The notes under the pieces: model-generated
Database searches by the model: none
Seen by the model: the letters and a program-made list of their open reading frames with translations, nothing else
What the model was told of the DNA's origin: nothing
Program-made: the position numbers and the translations under genes
In this document: one piece after another, positions 33,397-45,800 of the stretch
Position numbering within the stretch: the stretch's first letter is position 1
Layout: the number at the start of each line of letters is the position of its first letter
DNA from: Morella rubra
Lineage: Eukaryota > Streptophyta > Magnoliopsida > Fagales > Myricaceae
Assembly (NCBI GenBank): GCA_003952965.2
Contig: CM025852.1
Coordinates: 14,171,811 to 14,235,810 of the forward strand
Length of the DNA: 64,000 nt
Reading direction: 5' to 3'

Positions 33397-34365
33397 AGGT
33401 CACAGTTGTTGACTTCGAGGAGATGAAGTATATGGGCCGGAGTATCGACGATATTATGGATGACCAGGGTTGGATCGGGAAAGATAGCATAGCCTCTGTA
33501 GATCTAGTCTAGGAGTTTTACGTAGCACTGTTGGATGTTGCAAATCTTGATGCACCGGTATGGAATGTCACTGTACGCGGGGTGGCCTTTCAAATGTCAA
33601 CAGACATCCTAGCAGCATTTATGGGGATACAGAGGCCGATTGTAGCATACCCTGCAATGGAGATGGGGAACAAGTTAGATGTGGAAGACAAAAGTACATG
33701 CACCTATTTTGGTGTATTCTGCATCTCATCTTCGCCTACGACATCGAGCCAAGGGCTCACACGACAGAGTGTCCTACAGTGAGAAGTGAGCTGATGCTGT
33801 CCGTGGCTAAAGAATGTATTGTAGATTTTCCGCTGTACTTCTTCTTGACTTTTCAGTCTAAAGCGAAGATTAGTTCTGCTGTACATTGCTATACAGTTTA
33901 CTCCTGACACACTTTCTCCATATTGTGGGCTGCATGGATAGTCGGGATGAGGAAAGGATGGTGCCTCTCGGTCTTATTTGTCGAACCACTTTGACTCGTT
34001 CTGAGGCTCAACTTAGGCAACAGCAGATACCGCAGGCTCCTACTCTTGCAGAGCTGTAGCAAGTGGAGTAGCCCCCTCATCGTGCGTAAGAGCAGCGACC
34101 AACCTGGGCCGATGCTTGAATGATGGACTTGAAGGGAATGGTTGAGGCTGCTATTTCACCGATGCATTAGTTGTGCGTCAACTTAGGGACCCGTGTGACC
34201 TCTATGGAGACTCAAATGATGAGATTGTCGCCATTTCTCAAAACCATTACGGGCACCTTGGGTATGATGTCGAGGAGGTTGGGCGCCATTGAGGATCAGT
34301 TCTGGAAGATAAGCGAGTCCACGAGGGAGGGATCCACTAAGCCCAGTCCGCAGCATGATTATGAG
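33397..34365 (+). pseudogene. Degraded 'plant transposon protein'-domain gene carried in a CACTA element
   Basis: Pieces in sequence encode VVDFEEMKYMGRSIDD, GWIGKDSIASVDLV, a stop, EFYVALLDVANLDAPVW, VTVRGVAFQMSTDILAAFMG, then in another frame EPRAHTTEC. A final piece has MSRRLGAIEDQFWKI. The 'GW...LV-EFY...VRG...ILA-F-GI-RP' pattern matches, with substitutions, the domain in the extra ORF of Sirevirus B (VVREFYSNI...FRGAFLDV...FLAQCLGI). An in-frame TAG at about 33511 and several frameshifts make it a pseudogene. A second, weaker ORF remnant lies at 35826-36210. Confidence 0.6.
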
Positions 34366-34930
34366 TTTCTTTATATTTTTATTTCACATTATGTTTTTTG
34401 GATATTTATGTTTGTCATGGATATTTATTTTAGGTTTGTATTCTGGATATTTACGTTGATTTTGTTTTATGATGGTTATTATGCATCTTTTTTTTTTATT
34501 ATGGTTTAATATTTACCTTTGACGGTTTAGATATGTTAATACTTCAAAGGTAATGTTCATGATCTATTACTTAGAATGTTACTAACTGTAACACTTAGAA
34601 TCTTATGTTAAAATTTAAGATGAAATACATAAGTAATTAATTTATAAGAAATGAATAATTTATAATTAATAAATGTAATATCAAAAATTATTGAAGTATA
34701 TATATATTTATCCGTTAGGACGGTTGTTGTTGTATAAACGAACCCGTTTGTTCAACAAAAAATGGTGTCATGCTTTCGAAATGAGGCGTCCGCATGTTTT
34801 GCTGGCCTATGCAGACGTGCATTGCCTAATACGACGTCGTTGAGTTGGATGTAAAACGGTGTTGTTGGCTAGTTCGAACAATTTATTGTATTTAATTCGT
34901 ACATGTCTAGACGTCATCAAAAATGTGGAC

Positions 34931-34990
34931 AACAGTCCGGACAGTTACGAAATTGTTGGCAACAGTCCGGACAGTTACGAAATTGTTGGC
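34931..34990 (+). repeat. Perfect 30-bp tandem repeat x 2
   Basis: The unit contains AACAGTCCGGACAGTTACG and the palindrome GTCCGGAC. It lies inside the second CACTA element and shares its subterminal-type motif. Confidence 0.85.
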
Positions 34991-37244
34991 AGTAAATTTT
35001 CACTCCGAAATTTTCAGAGGAAAGCGTCTAGACATCAATTATTACCATCCGGACTTGTTTTTCGAGGAATTAAGAGGCCAAAACCCAGAAACTGGTGTTC
35101 ATTCGACAACTCTTCTAAAAACACCCAAAATCCTCTCCAATTTGTCCTAGGTCCAGTTTTTTCTTGAAGAGTCATTTGAATCATTGAGGAGGAGGTTCAG
35201 GCATAGATTGCTCAAGCTTTGGGTGGATTGGAGCACATCTTTGCAATTTGGAAGCTTTTGAGAGGTACAGTGTTTTACGATTTGTGTGGGTTTTGAGTAA
35301 AAATATATTGTTTTGCTTGATTGTTGATTGTTTATGCTTTGGGTAGCTTAGAAACATGTTTGGTGTTGATTGGGTGCGAAAATGGTGATGTAAAACAGTT
35401 GTTTTTGGGATTGAAATGCGTCTATGGGCGAGCGATTGTCAGAGGATCTGTTCTTCAACAATTGTAGTTTGAACATTTATCGTAGCCGTCCGAACAGTTT
35501 TTAGGGTAATTCAAACCGTTTGAACGTCTTGCAGGGCGTGCGGATGTTTATTCACGAAACAACATCTTTTTAGTTTTGGCAATGCGAACAGTTGTTAATC
35601 CGTCCGGACAGTTATGCATGAAGTTTATTTAATATTTGTTTTGTTTTGCATTTAGTAGCCCTTAGACCCGTTTGAGAATTTCTGCGTTTTAGTTGCCAAA
35701 TGCACGGTAATTCTCGAATTGTCCAAGTTGTGGACAGTTTGAGATTAGACTATCTGTAATGTACGTAAATGTTCTGGTCATTGATAGGTTTTTGTTGACT
35801 TTCGAATGGTTTTTTTTAGGTTGGCCATGGATCGCTCCGAGAAAAATATCACTAAGGTCAGGGCACAGATAGAGCGATCAGCTTGGGCAGACACTATGGT
35901 AGTGGAGCTGAAAGAGAGTATTTGGACGATAGTGGAGCCGACGCATACGTTATGCATGGATCTCCATACCCGCTGACCACTTTGGAGAATAATTTTGCTA
36001 TGATGAAGAGGGGTCTGAGGGAGGAGGTGATTGCTATGCAACTGGAACTGACTTCTGTGATAGAAAACGTGTCCCAATTGTACCAGTCTTTCAGTACTGT
36101 TCCGATACAACTCTGAATGCACATCAAACGGGTGGATATTATGGAGTAGTTAGAGCATGTTCGTGATGCCATCAGACAAGAACTCAACGAGCCAACTCGT
36201 GTCGTGATTTAGACTAGTCTATGACTTATGCTTCGTTAGTCTCCGGCTTGTGATTCAGACTAGTTTTTGGTTTATATTTTTCTCTATTATTTACTTATGC
36301 TTTGTTAGTCTCCAGCTTGTACTAGACTTTAACATTATATTTTTCGTTTGTTATTTATGTGTTTGATATTTTATATTATGTACTTGATTTTGATTATGTA
36401 TTTTATTTACTATTATGTCGGTTAGATATTTGTATATCATTATTAATTTTATCGTACATTTAATATATTGTCTTCATATTCTTGTTTAATTTAATTTTAA
36501 ATGCATAATTAAATAAATTAAATTTGAAGATTTCTATTATATTTAGAATCCAGACGCATTAATAAAGTCCGGACGTCCACCTGATATGTTATTTTTCCGC
36601 ACGCAATAAATAAACGTCCGTACAAGTTACCATTGCATAACATCGGAACGAAATTCCACCATCCTCACGTCCTTATTTAAGCAACGTCCGCACGTTCTAG
36701 AGCCGTTCGCACATTATATTCATGGCAATTTCTTTTCTCTTAAGATGAAAACAATAAGCGTCTGCACGTGGTTTATTAGCGTGCGGACGATATATCTGCT
36801 TAAAATTTACATTTTGACATAAAATTCACTCGAACCTGTATTTCAACGTTCGCAAATGAAAAAAGGAATCCGTGACGTATTTATATTTGTCACACAAAAT
36901 GAAAACAACATGTTGGCATTATTTCTTGAGGAACCTCACAAATTGTCACCAAAAACAAGCAAGAAATTAACAAATCCGGCAGCCCCTATGAATTTAATTG
37001 AGCATATTTTTCAAAATCCTTTTTTATTGGGGCCCCTTGGTTTTTCTGTAATGATTGCCCGTTACTACCCTTTCATACCGAAACCGGCCCCGTGGTCCAG
37101 GGGGTTGAGGAAGTTGGCCGTTGGTTGAATGTACACAAAATCATGTTTCAAACCTGGTTTTTCAATGAAAATTAGTCAGATCCAATTTATTTGGGTGACA
37201 AACCAAAGACGGGTGAGACACCCAAAACCTATTTTCTTGTAGTG

Positions 37245-38437
37245 TAAAGGTGGGGACGGTGGGAAACATTTATAAGACAAAAGATAGTGGATATTATGGA
37301 CTTTAGTTCCGTCGATTTTCATGAAAACAAGAGTACCTTCCAGTTGTAAGGCCGAGGTTCATTGGGGTTTCAGAAAGTTGGAGTTTGGATGTGTTCAAGG
37401 CCGCAAGTTTCTGTCGGGACAAGCGTCAAAATGAAAGGATTTCTTTTTTATGCCCACCCACCCGGCCCCTTTCTTTCTTTCTGTCTATTTTTGTTTTGCC
37501 CCGTGACTCTTGTTCTACTCCTTTCTGTTCTTCCCCAGCCCCACCTGAAATTATTTATTTCCATATAAAGTGAGATATTTTTCCACCTTTCCATGAACGA
37601 AGTTAAAATCCGACTATTTCGTTCGAATCTCTACAATTCTTTACTTCAATTATACGATGTAATTTAAGTTTTAAAAAAATAGATATAATAGATCAGTTTT
37701 ATATTATTTATGTAAAATTTTCATCAGTTTGAACCCTACAATGAAGTCCATCTATTATGTCTGTACCTGTACTATATAATTCGGATAGGAATAATTTTAT
37801 TACTTGTTAAGTTAAAATTTAATTACTCATTGTTGCAATTTTTGGTGTTGATATATTCAAGTTAATGATTTTATGACTTTACATACATTTCCTTGAAGAA
37901 TATATTTTGCTTAGAAGTTATATTATAAAATGGATCCAATTCACAGGTACATTAGGATTAACCATATCTACATACTGAGGAAACTCATTAAATTTTTTAC
38001 CATTTTTCAAGGTATCGATTTGGGAGACATTGGGAACTTTAGATTTGCAGATGTGTAATTCATTTGAATAAGGGTTACTTATTAGTTATTAATAAGTAAA
38101 GTAACTCTTTGTTATCAATAAGGGTTACTTATTATAAGTTGTCAATCCGAATAGTTAACGTACTATTCTAGTCTAAAGATTACATAGCATGCAGCCTAGG
38201 AAATTATGGAGAACAAATTATTCTTGTTAAACAGAAGGCATCCAGTGCCAACAAAGGACGAAATAAAAAGCTGGGATTAATTCTTATACAAAGAGTAACT
38301 CTTATTTATCAAGAGGGATTATTTATTTATTCTATTAATTAAGGCGCTTACTCTAATTAAAAGAATAATTAGTTCCCCTTTTGACAATTGCCTTTGTCTA
38401 TAAAACCAAAATAAATTAAATTAAATTAAAGGATTTT

Positions 38438-38477
<40 letters not shown>

Positions 38478-38656
38478 GTATCGATCAACATATATGCACC
38501 TGTAAAATTTTATCTCACTCGTGGCCAATGACCATTAATAAGGAATGTACGTAGTTCTTATTCCATTTTGCTTCTTCAACAAAAGGACAAAATCTAGATA
38601 TACGTATAAGCTGTAATAATTGCCACACAAATAAGAATTATACGCCTCAAGATTAT
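37245..38656. other. Upstream region of the CYP72A gene
   Basis: There is no gene. It is AT-rich, with a short direct/inverted repeat cluster (AATAAGGGTTACTTATTA at about 38073 and 38118, with related AAGAGTAACTCTTATT near 38293) that may be a small MITE. A TA microsatellite lies at 38440-38476. The distal promoter of the P450 gene probably lies here. Confidence 0.5.
38440..38476. repeat. (TA)n microsatellite
   Basis: An uninterrupted TA tract of about 18 units, 340 bp upstream of the P450 start codon. Confidence 0.9.
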
Positions 38657-38670
38657 CTATATATATATAT
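38657..38670 (+). promoter_or_regulatory. TATA box of the CYP72A gene
   Basis: CTATATATATATAT lies about 150 bp before the start codon, leaving a plausible 5' untranslated leader of about 115 nt. No transcript evidence is available. Confidence 0.45.
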
Positions 38671-38815
38671 GGCCGCTAACTTGGCTTCTTTCTATCAAAC
38701 TTATAAACACTAGCAATGCTCGGAGTTTACTGAAAGAAACGCTCCAATTCTGCCCTAGACTTTTCCTTTGTGCTTAAAGATCATATATGCACAGACACAG
38801 CTAATTATTTTCGAC

Positions 38816-39095
38816 ATGGAAGCTGTATCAATTCCCACGATTGTACTTTCCTTTCTTTCCATTGTGGTACTAACATCGGCATGGAGAGCGGTGAGATGGG
38901 TGTGGCTGAAGCCGAAGAAGCTGGAGAGGCTTCTGAGCGAGCAAGGCCTCAGCGGCAACTCTTACAGGCTTCTGTTCGGGGACTTGGATGAGAGCTCGAG
39001 GATGATAAAGCAAGCCAAGTCTAAACCCATGAACTTCACCCATGAGATTGCACCGCGCGTCTTGCCCTTTGTCTACCAAACTGTGAAGAATTACG
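38816..39095 (+). CDS. CYP72A: Cytochrome P450, CYP72A-type: first exon only
   Basis: The ATG at 38816 starts MEAVSIPTIVLSFLSIVVL, an N-terminal membrane anchor that would hold the enzyme on the endoplasmic reticulum. It is followed by WVWLKPKKLERLL, QGLSGNSYRLLFGDL, SSRMIKQAKSKPM and VLPFVYQTVKNYG. This is the standard CYP72A start, and exon 1 ends here at a strong donor GTACGT in phase 1, the usual exon 1 end of the subfamily as I remember it. An in-frame upstream Met (38768) adds 16 residues without the anchor and is less likely. The 93 codons are about a fifth of a normal P450 of roughly 515 residues. No oxygen-binding helix, ExxR or heme-binding exon follows; 744 bp into the intron the sequence switches to copia DNA. 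The family oxidises terpenoids and gibberellins, but the substrate cannot be inferred. Confidence 0.9.
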
Positions 39096-39839
39096 GTACG
39101 TACGACGTACTTCTATTTAGTAATTCATCATTATTCAAGTTAGTTAATTTCTGTCTCAAATCAAAGATCGGGCCATATTTTTTCTGAGGTTCAACGACTC
39201 TCACCACATTTGAACCTCTCACAAACCTTGCTTTCTTGGAAAAAAATTTACAAAATCATGCTCTGGCCCGCCCCAAAGAATTTTACAAAGCATCCTCTTT
39301 GATTTGGCCTCTAATGAAAATCCTTCCTCCCCTTAATTGGTCTCTCTAAAAAAATTTCAACTTTCTATTTTGACCCCTTACATATAAACATCACACTTTT
39401 TCCTTTACTTTTTTAAAAAAATTACTTTGTCTCAGGAAAAAATGAATTCATTTACACCCTTTAGTTGAAGAATTCTATTGTAAGAATGATTTTTTAATGA
39501 ATGTTTTAATATTGAAATTTAAATAAATCTGCATTTAAGAACTTGATTTTTTCTTGAAGCTTAATGATCAATAGATTTAAAAAAATATATTAAAACAATA
39601 ATAAATATATTTTGCACAACTCATCATATATATGATTTTTCCGTTGACCATAAATGCCAGCGTTATCCAAGTGAGTCTTTTTTTTATCTTTTCTCTTTCT
39701 TATTAAAAATATGCATGTGCAATTATCCCTAATTGGATAGGCAAGTTTAATAATATTCTCTTTTTTAAAAAAAGTATTCTAATATTAATTAAATGGAAAT
39801 ATATATTAAAATAATAATTCGGCCTAGTAAAGATTAATG
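39096..39839 (+). other. Truncated intron 1 of CYP72A and duplication junction
   Basis: AT-rich intron-like sequence after the GTACGT donor, with no acceptor-exon pair recognised. At 39839/39840 it meets sequence equal to 6351 onward (AAATTTAATGGATGGTCC). To the left of that point the two copies are unrelated. This marks the breakpoint. Confidence 0.75.
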
Positions 39840-42815
39840 TAAATTTAATGGATGGTCCATTTAATTCATGGTGTGTGGATTCTGGTTCTACATCTCACAT
39901 CTGCAATATGTTGCAGGGGTTCAAGGAGACTAGAAGACTCCATGAAGGGAGCTGATCCTTAAGATGGGGGGTGCAACTGCTGCAGCACTGCCATCGGAGT
40001 TTTTAGTTTAGAATTATCTAATAATAGAATTTTGATTCTAGAAGACTGTCTTTATGTTCCAGAAGTTCGTAGAAATTTGATTTCTGTTTCAAAACTTGGT
40101 TTATCTTGGATATTCATTTCTTTTCAATTCCAAGCTTGTTATTAAGTTTCAAAATAAATTTGTTGCTTCTGGAATTATTTATGATGGTCTTTATCTTTTG
40201 AATGTTGATAATTCTTTGAATAATATTGAGAATGATGATTCCAGTGTGTTATCCCTTAAGAGGAAAATGGATGTTAATCCAACTTACTTGTGGCATCTAA
40301 GACTTGGTCATGCCAATATTGATAGGATCAATAGATTGGTAAGGGATGGGCCATTGCAATTTCTGAAAATTGAGCCCTATCCAATCTGTGAGCCCTGCTT
40401 ACAAGGAAAGATGACCAAAAGTCCTTTTACAAGAAAGGGAATTAAAGCCACAAAAGTATTAGATTAATACATACTGATGTTTGTGGTCCCTTCAACCACA
40501 TGGCAAGAGGAGGTTTCTCTTATTTCATTACTTTCATTGATGATTGTTCCAGGTATGGTTATCTATACCTGATGAAGCATAAATCGGAATCCTTTGAAAA
40601 GTTCAAGGAATTCCACAATGAAGTTGAGAAACAGATTGGAAAGTCCATTAAAATGATTCGCTCCGATAGGGGAGGCGAATACCTCTTGGATGATTTTAAA
40701 GTCTATCTTAAAGATCATGGAATCATATCTCAACTCACACCACCAGGCACACCACAGCACAATGGTGTTGCGGAGAGAAGGAATAGAACCCTATTGGATA
40801 TGGTTCGTTCCATGATGAGCATATATGAGTTGCCATATCATTTTGGGGACATGCTTTGGAGACCGTTGTTTACTTGTTAAACAGGATCCCTACAAAATCA
40901 GTTCCTAATACCCCATATGAGTTATGGACTGGCAAGAAGCCAAGCCTAAATCATATTAAGATATGGGGTTGTCCAGCTCATGTTAAAAGGTTTAATGTGG
41001 ATAAGCTGGGATCAAGGACTGATAGGTGCCTATTTGTAGGCTATCCCAAAATGACTACTGGTTTCTACTTCTATAATCCAAATGAAAACAAAGTGTTTGT
41101 TAGCAGGAATGCTACTTTTCTTGAAGAGGATTATAGTTTGAATGAAACTGAGAGTAGAGTTGCTCTTGATGAGCAAAGAGATAATACAGTGACTGAGCAG
41201 AATGAGAACAATGAGGATCAAGTGATTATTCCCACTGATCAAACTGAACCTGTTGAGACACAGGAGCCTCGTCGTAGTAAAAGGATTATAAGACCTCCAG
41301 TAAAATTCAGTTTGTTAAATGAGATTTATCAAATGGATTTGAGGGACTGGAGATTGATCATTGTGATTATACAGAGGCTGTGAAAGACAAAGATGCTAAG
41401 CATTGGCATGTGGCCATGGAATCAGAGATGGACTCCATGTATTCCAACAAGGTATGGACCTTGGTAGACAAACCAGAAGGCATTAAGCCTATAGGTTGCA
41501 AATGGGTCTACAAAAGGAAACTTGGACCAACAGGAAAGGTAGAGACCTTTAAAGCTAGGCTGGTAGCGAAAGGGTATACTCAAAAGGCTGGTATTGATTA
41601 TGAGGAAACCTTTTCACCAGTAGCTATGCTAAAGTCCATAAGGATTCTATTAGCAATTGCAGCATACTATGATTATGAGATATGACAGATGGATGTGAAA
41701 ACCGCATTCTTGAATGGGCACATCCATGAAGAAATTTATATGGACCAGCTAGAAGGTTTCATATCTCGGGAAAATGAATCAAAAGTGTGCAAATTGGAGA
41801 AATATATTTATGGCCTAAAACAAGCATCATGTTGTTGGAACATCCGTTTTGATGAGTCAATCAAAATGTTTGGTTTCTCACAAAACATGGATGAACCTTG
41901 TGTCTACAAGAAGTTAGTGGGAGTGCTATCACCTTTTTGGTTCTTTATGTAGATGACATACTACTCATTGGGAATGATGTAGGGGCTTTGTCATCTGTGA
42001 AAATGTGGTTGTCTAACCAATTTTCAATGAAAGACCTTGGGAAAGCATCCTACATACTCGGATCAAAGTGTTTAGAGACCGAAAGAAGAGATTATTGGGT
42101 CTCTCACAGGTCAATTATATTGACAGGATATTGGCTAGATTTAGCATGGTAAATTCCAAGAAAGGGTTTCTACCTTTTAGACATGGAATTCATCTCTCTA
42201 AGCAAATGTGTCCAAAAAACCTGAAGAAAGAGAGAAGATGAGTAACTGCCATTATGCTTCGGCTGTAGGGAGTCTCATGTATGCTATGCTTTGTACTAGA
42301 CTGATATCAGTCACGCAGTTAGCGTTGTGAGTAGATACCAATCCAATCCAGGTCCAGAACATTGGTCAGCAGTGAAACATATCCTCAGGTATTTGAGAAA
42401 TACAAAACACTATTTCTTAGTGTATGGTAGTGAGGATCTGACTGTCCAGGGATATACAGATTTGGATTTTCAATCAGACATTGATGATAGAAGATCAACA
42501 TCCGGATTTGTGTTCCTTCTTGGCAAATGAGCATTTAGTTTGAGAGGTTTCAAGCAAAGTACTACTGCTGATTCTACAACTGAGATAAATATGTTGCTGC
42601 AAGTGAAGCTGCAAAGGAAGCTGTGTGGATTTGCAAGTTCATTCAAGAACTTGAAGTTGTTCCTTCGATTGAGACACTTATTCCCTTATATTGCGATAAC
42701 AATGGTGCAATTGCACAGGCAGTGGAACCAAGGTCTTATCAAAAGACGAAGCGCATAGAACGTTGTTTTCACCTATTACGTGATATCACATCCAGAGGTA
42801 ATATCACAATGGTAA
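39840..42815 (+). pseudogene. pol: copia A pol, second copy, 5'-truncated by the breakpoint
   Basis: It starts about 10 codons before the protease active site. DSGST (39878) is in frame with the gag-side codons, unlike copy 1. The same domains follow: integrase zinc module near 40290, core at 40515-40815, reverse transcriptase from about 41390 with YVDD at 41946-41957, and RNase H to about 42810. Private defects include lost bases at about 39950-39990, an extra T near 40107, TGG to TGA at 41683-41685 and a one-base deletion near 41913. Copy 1 defects near 6388, 6940 and 8320 are not shared. There is no LTR, leader or gag, so it cannot be expressed as a retrotransposon. Confidence 0.88.
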
Positions 42816-45800
42816 ACGTGTACTTTTTTTTTTATTTCCTAATTTTTTGTTTTTAAAATAATTAAAACTAATGGTTGGTGGACTCTGCACCAGTCATTCA
42901 ATCACAGAACAAGCAGACGAGGAGACTGATTTTTCCACATTCTCGATATTTTTTCCCACATTGCTTTTACAAAAAGAGCGGTTATTCCAAAGAGCATAGC
43001 AAAACCAGACACGTTGCATTAGAACACGATTCTAGGAAATCTTTTTCTGTTTCTTTCTTTTTTTTTTTTTTTTTTTTTTTTTTTCTCTCTCTCTCTTCCT
43101 TTTAGATGGTAAAAGGATATAGCATTGGACTCTGTCGGGTCGAGTGAATTTTGCTGGTTGTGGTGGACTCTACACCGTGTGGCAAAATAAGAGCAATCAA
43201 AGCAACTAAGCAAGTGGGAAAACAAAATGTTTTTTCTTTTTTCTGTAAACTTTTTTTTTTAATGTTTCCATTAATTTGTGAGTTGCTTAACAAAGATCCT
43301 TTTAGGCGTGTATCGACGTTAATCAGACAACCGCAAACAACTTAAACAAGATTTGAAAAATTTCACCCTTTCAGTAATTAAGTTGCTCTAGTGAGAAATA
43401 AGATTTTGTAGAAAATGTAAATCTAGGGCTAATTTCTGCATAACATGATGACAAGCACCTGTTGAGCTATACGTTACCCCCAGAGTTTAATGATTTTGGA
43501 GAAAATGTTGAGACTATCTATAGAGAATCAGAAAGGAATTTCTGTTCTACTGTATTAATCTTATATGGCTTGTTCTCTTGAATTCATAGGTTTGTATATC
43601 TGTATATAAAGATAGATAAACACTAAATCATTATTATTAACAGGATAAATATATAGATTTACTACTCATTTCAAAAGTTTAAATTTTGGTGAAGTAAAAA
43701 TTAAGTCTCTAATTATTGATTCTAATATTTTGTGAATCTATCACTTATTTTAAAAATTTAAATTGATATAAAAAATAAATTTTATTATTTAAATTATATT
43801 TTGTATCAACGAGAGAGCTGCTGCTATAGCCACACATCACATGGCCTACAACCTAAAGAAAGAAATTAGAAAAGAGGAAAAGTGAATCAAACAAGAAAGA
43901 GAGACAGAGAAATAAAGTTGGACACTGCGTCTGCTTTGCGAAGAAAACCAAGAATTATTGAGCAACCCGACGCGACCTTTCGCCATCAAGTTCAATCAAT
44001 AATTTTGAGGGCTATTATAATATGGTGCCACTGTTGGAGAGATATAAAAGGTGCACATGATGAAGTCCATTCCATGGCCGTCCACCTAAAAAAAGAAAAC
44101 CTTAGAAAATGTAAATGTAAATCAAACAAGAGAGGTTATTCCAAACAGCAGAGCAAAATCAGATTCCAAGATATGTGTTAATAGGTTACAGTGTAAGTGG
44201 AAGCCAACTCATTGTTTAATTTAACAAAAGCATCTTCTCGCTTTAGAACACGACTCGAGAAAATCTTTCTGTTTTTTTTTTTCCCCGATTCAATTTCGAC
44301 ATCACGAGGGTTGCCGTTGCAAGCTCTGCACGGACATTCAGTGTGTTCCTTGAATTTCGATTCGGGACAAGAATTTGGTGAATCCAATTTCTTCAAGCTC
44401 ATATTTCTTTACTCTCTTTTTGGAAACATCTTTCCGGTGATTGATGATGATCATAACATGCAAATATTACTCTATAGAGATTAAAACGGTTTACAAAATG
44501 AAAACATTGCTACGTATCTAAACAGATTTTGGGTGGTGGAATAGCTTTCGTAGGCGTCTGCTCTAGTCCTCACCAGTCATGGAATCAGAGAAAAAAGCAG
44601 AGGAGGAGACTGTTGCTCCATCATCAATCTGGAAGGTGATTTATAGCCTTCATTACTAAGCAAATGCGATTGTGTTCTGCAGTCAAACATGGTCCTATTA
44701 TATTATCAGAGAAAGAAAAGTGTATCTTGTTGGATTGGTTGAATAGGAATGTCACACGATGATAAAGTCTGCTTCGTGGCCGCCCACCTTAAGAAGGAAA
44801 AGAAAGATTTGAACAAAAGAAAAAATAATTCAATCAAACAAAGGAACAAAGTAGATGGGCCGTTGACTCCTGTTCTTTTGGTTTTTGGGATGCTGTTGAT
44901 GTCCCTCCTCAGTTTGTTGCGTTTGGATGTTTTTTTCGTAATGCATTTGGTTGCTTTTTCCAGAAAAAAAAATAAATGAACAAAGTAGACTTTGCTTTAC
45001 AGAGCGACGAAAACAGCAGAGCAAACCAGATTCGAAGATGTGTATCGTCATATGGTGCTATTTTTCGTCTAATTGCAATTTCTGGGCTCAAGTGGAGCGT
45101 ATAATCGCGAGGGAAAAGTGAAGCGTGCACATGAGAGGGAAGCCAGCATGTGCCCCCACAAAGGGCCCACGTTCTCGATCAGAGCGCTTTGGAATTCTTG
45201 TACAATGCTCAAATTTCACAGCAGAAACCAATTGCTTCTTCTTGTGTCTGCTTGGCTATCTTTGCGTCTTTCCTGACTATTCCTTAATGAGAAGCCTTAA
45301 TGAGAAGAAAAGAAGGGCAGTCAGAGTTTCATAAAAAATGGGCGCTGTGAATGGTCCAATTTACCATTTGCATTTGTTTTCAAATGATGCTTTTTCTGCC
45401 TATAATTACTCAACATGTAAGAAATTATGATTATTCTCTGTTTATTGACTGACGGACGAAAAGGTAGAAAAGAAAGGGAAAAAGGCAGTTGGTTCGAACA
45501 GTCTTAAAGGGGACCAATTCTAACAACGTTGACCTTCGATAAGTGACGAATGGAATAGAAACAATCTGAAGGGTGATACGGCCCAGGAGAACAATAAACC
45601 CAAAGCCCAGCAAAGCCCTTGGCCCAGACAATGAAAAGGAGGTATAAGTAAAGAAAAATAAAGAAAAAAAAGATACGCACAACTCTCTCATTGATAACAG
45701 AAACTAAAAAAAAAAAATATTAGACAAAGATGATTGACAATGGCATCGGAGAAATCTCCCTACAAGGAGGACTCTGAGTTCTAGTAGGTTTATTTTGTTT

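Larger units (their letters stand above)
32345..37244. mobile_element. CACTA transposon of a second family (4.9 kb)
   Basis: The left end is CACTGCAAGAAAAATG and the right end, read inward, is CACTACAAGAAAATAG. The 3-bp target duplication is TAA (32342-32344 and 37245-37247). The internal subterminal regions carry many variants of 'CGTCCGxACG' and 'GTGCGGACG' in both orientations. Its terminal motif CAAGAAAA and the subterminal repeat type differ from the 15994 family. There is no TNP2-type transposase; it carries a degraded 'plant transposon protein' gene. Only one copy is seen in this window; a second is expected beyond the right edge if the tandem model is correct. Confidence 0.88.

Noticed and set aside
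39840-42815. A separate copia insertion in CYP72A intron 1
   Set aside because: It begins mid-pol without LTR or target duplication and is followed by the same 21 kb as copy 1, so a duplication breakpoint explains it better.
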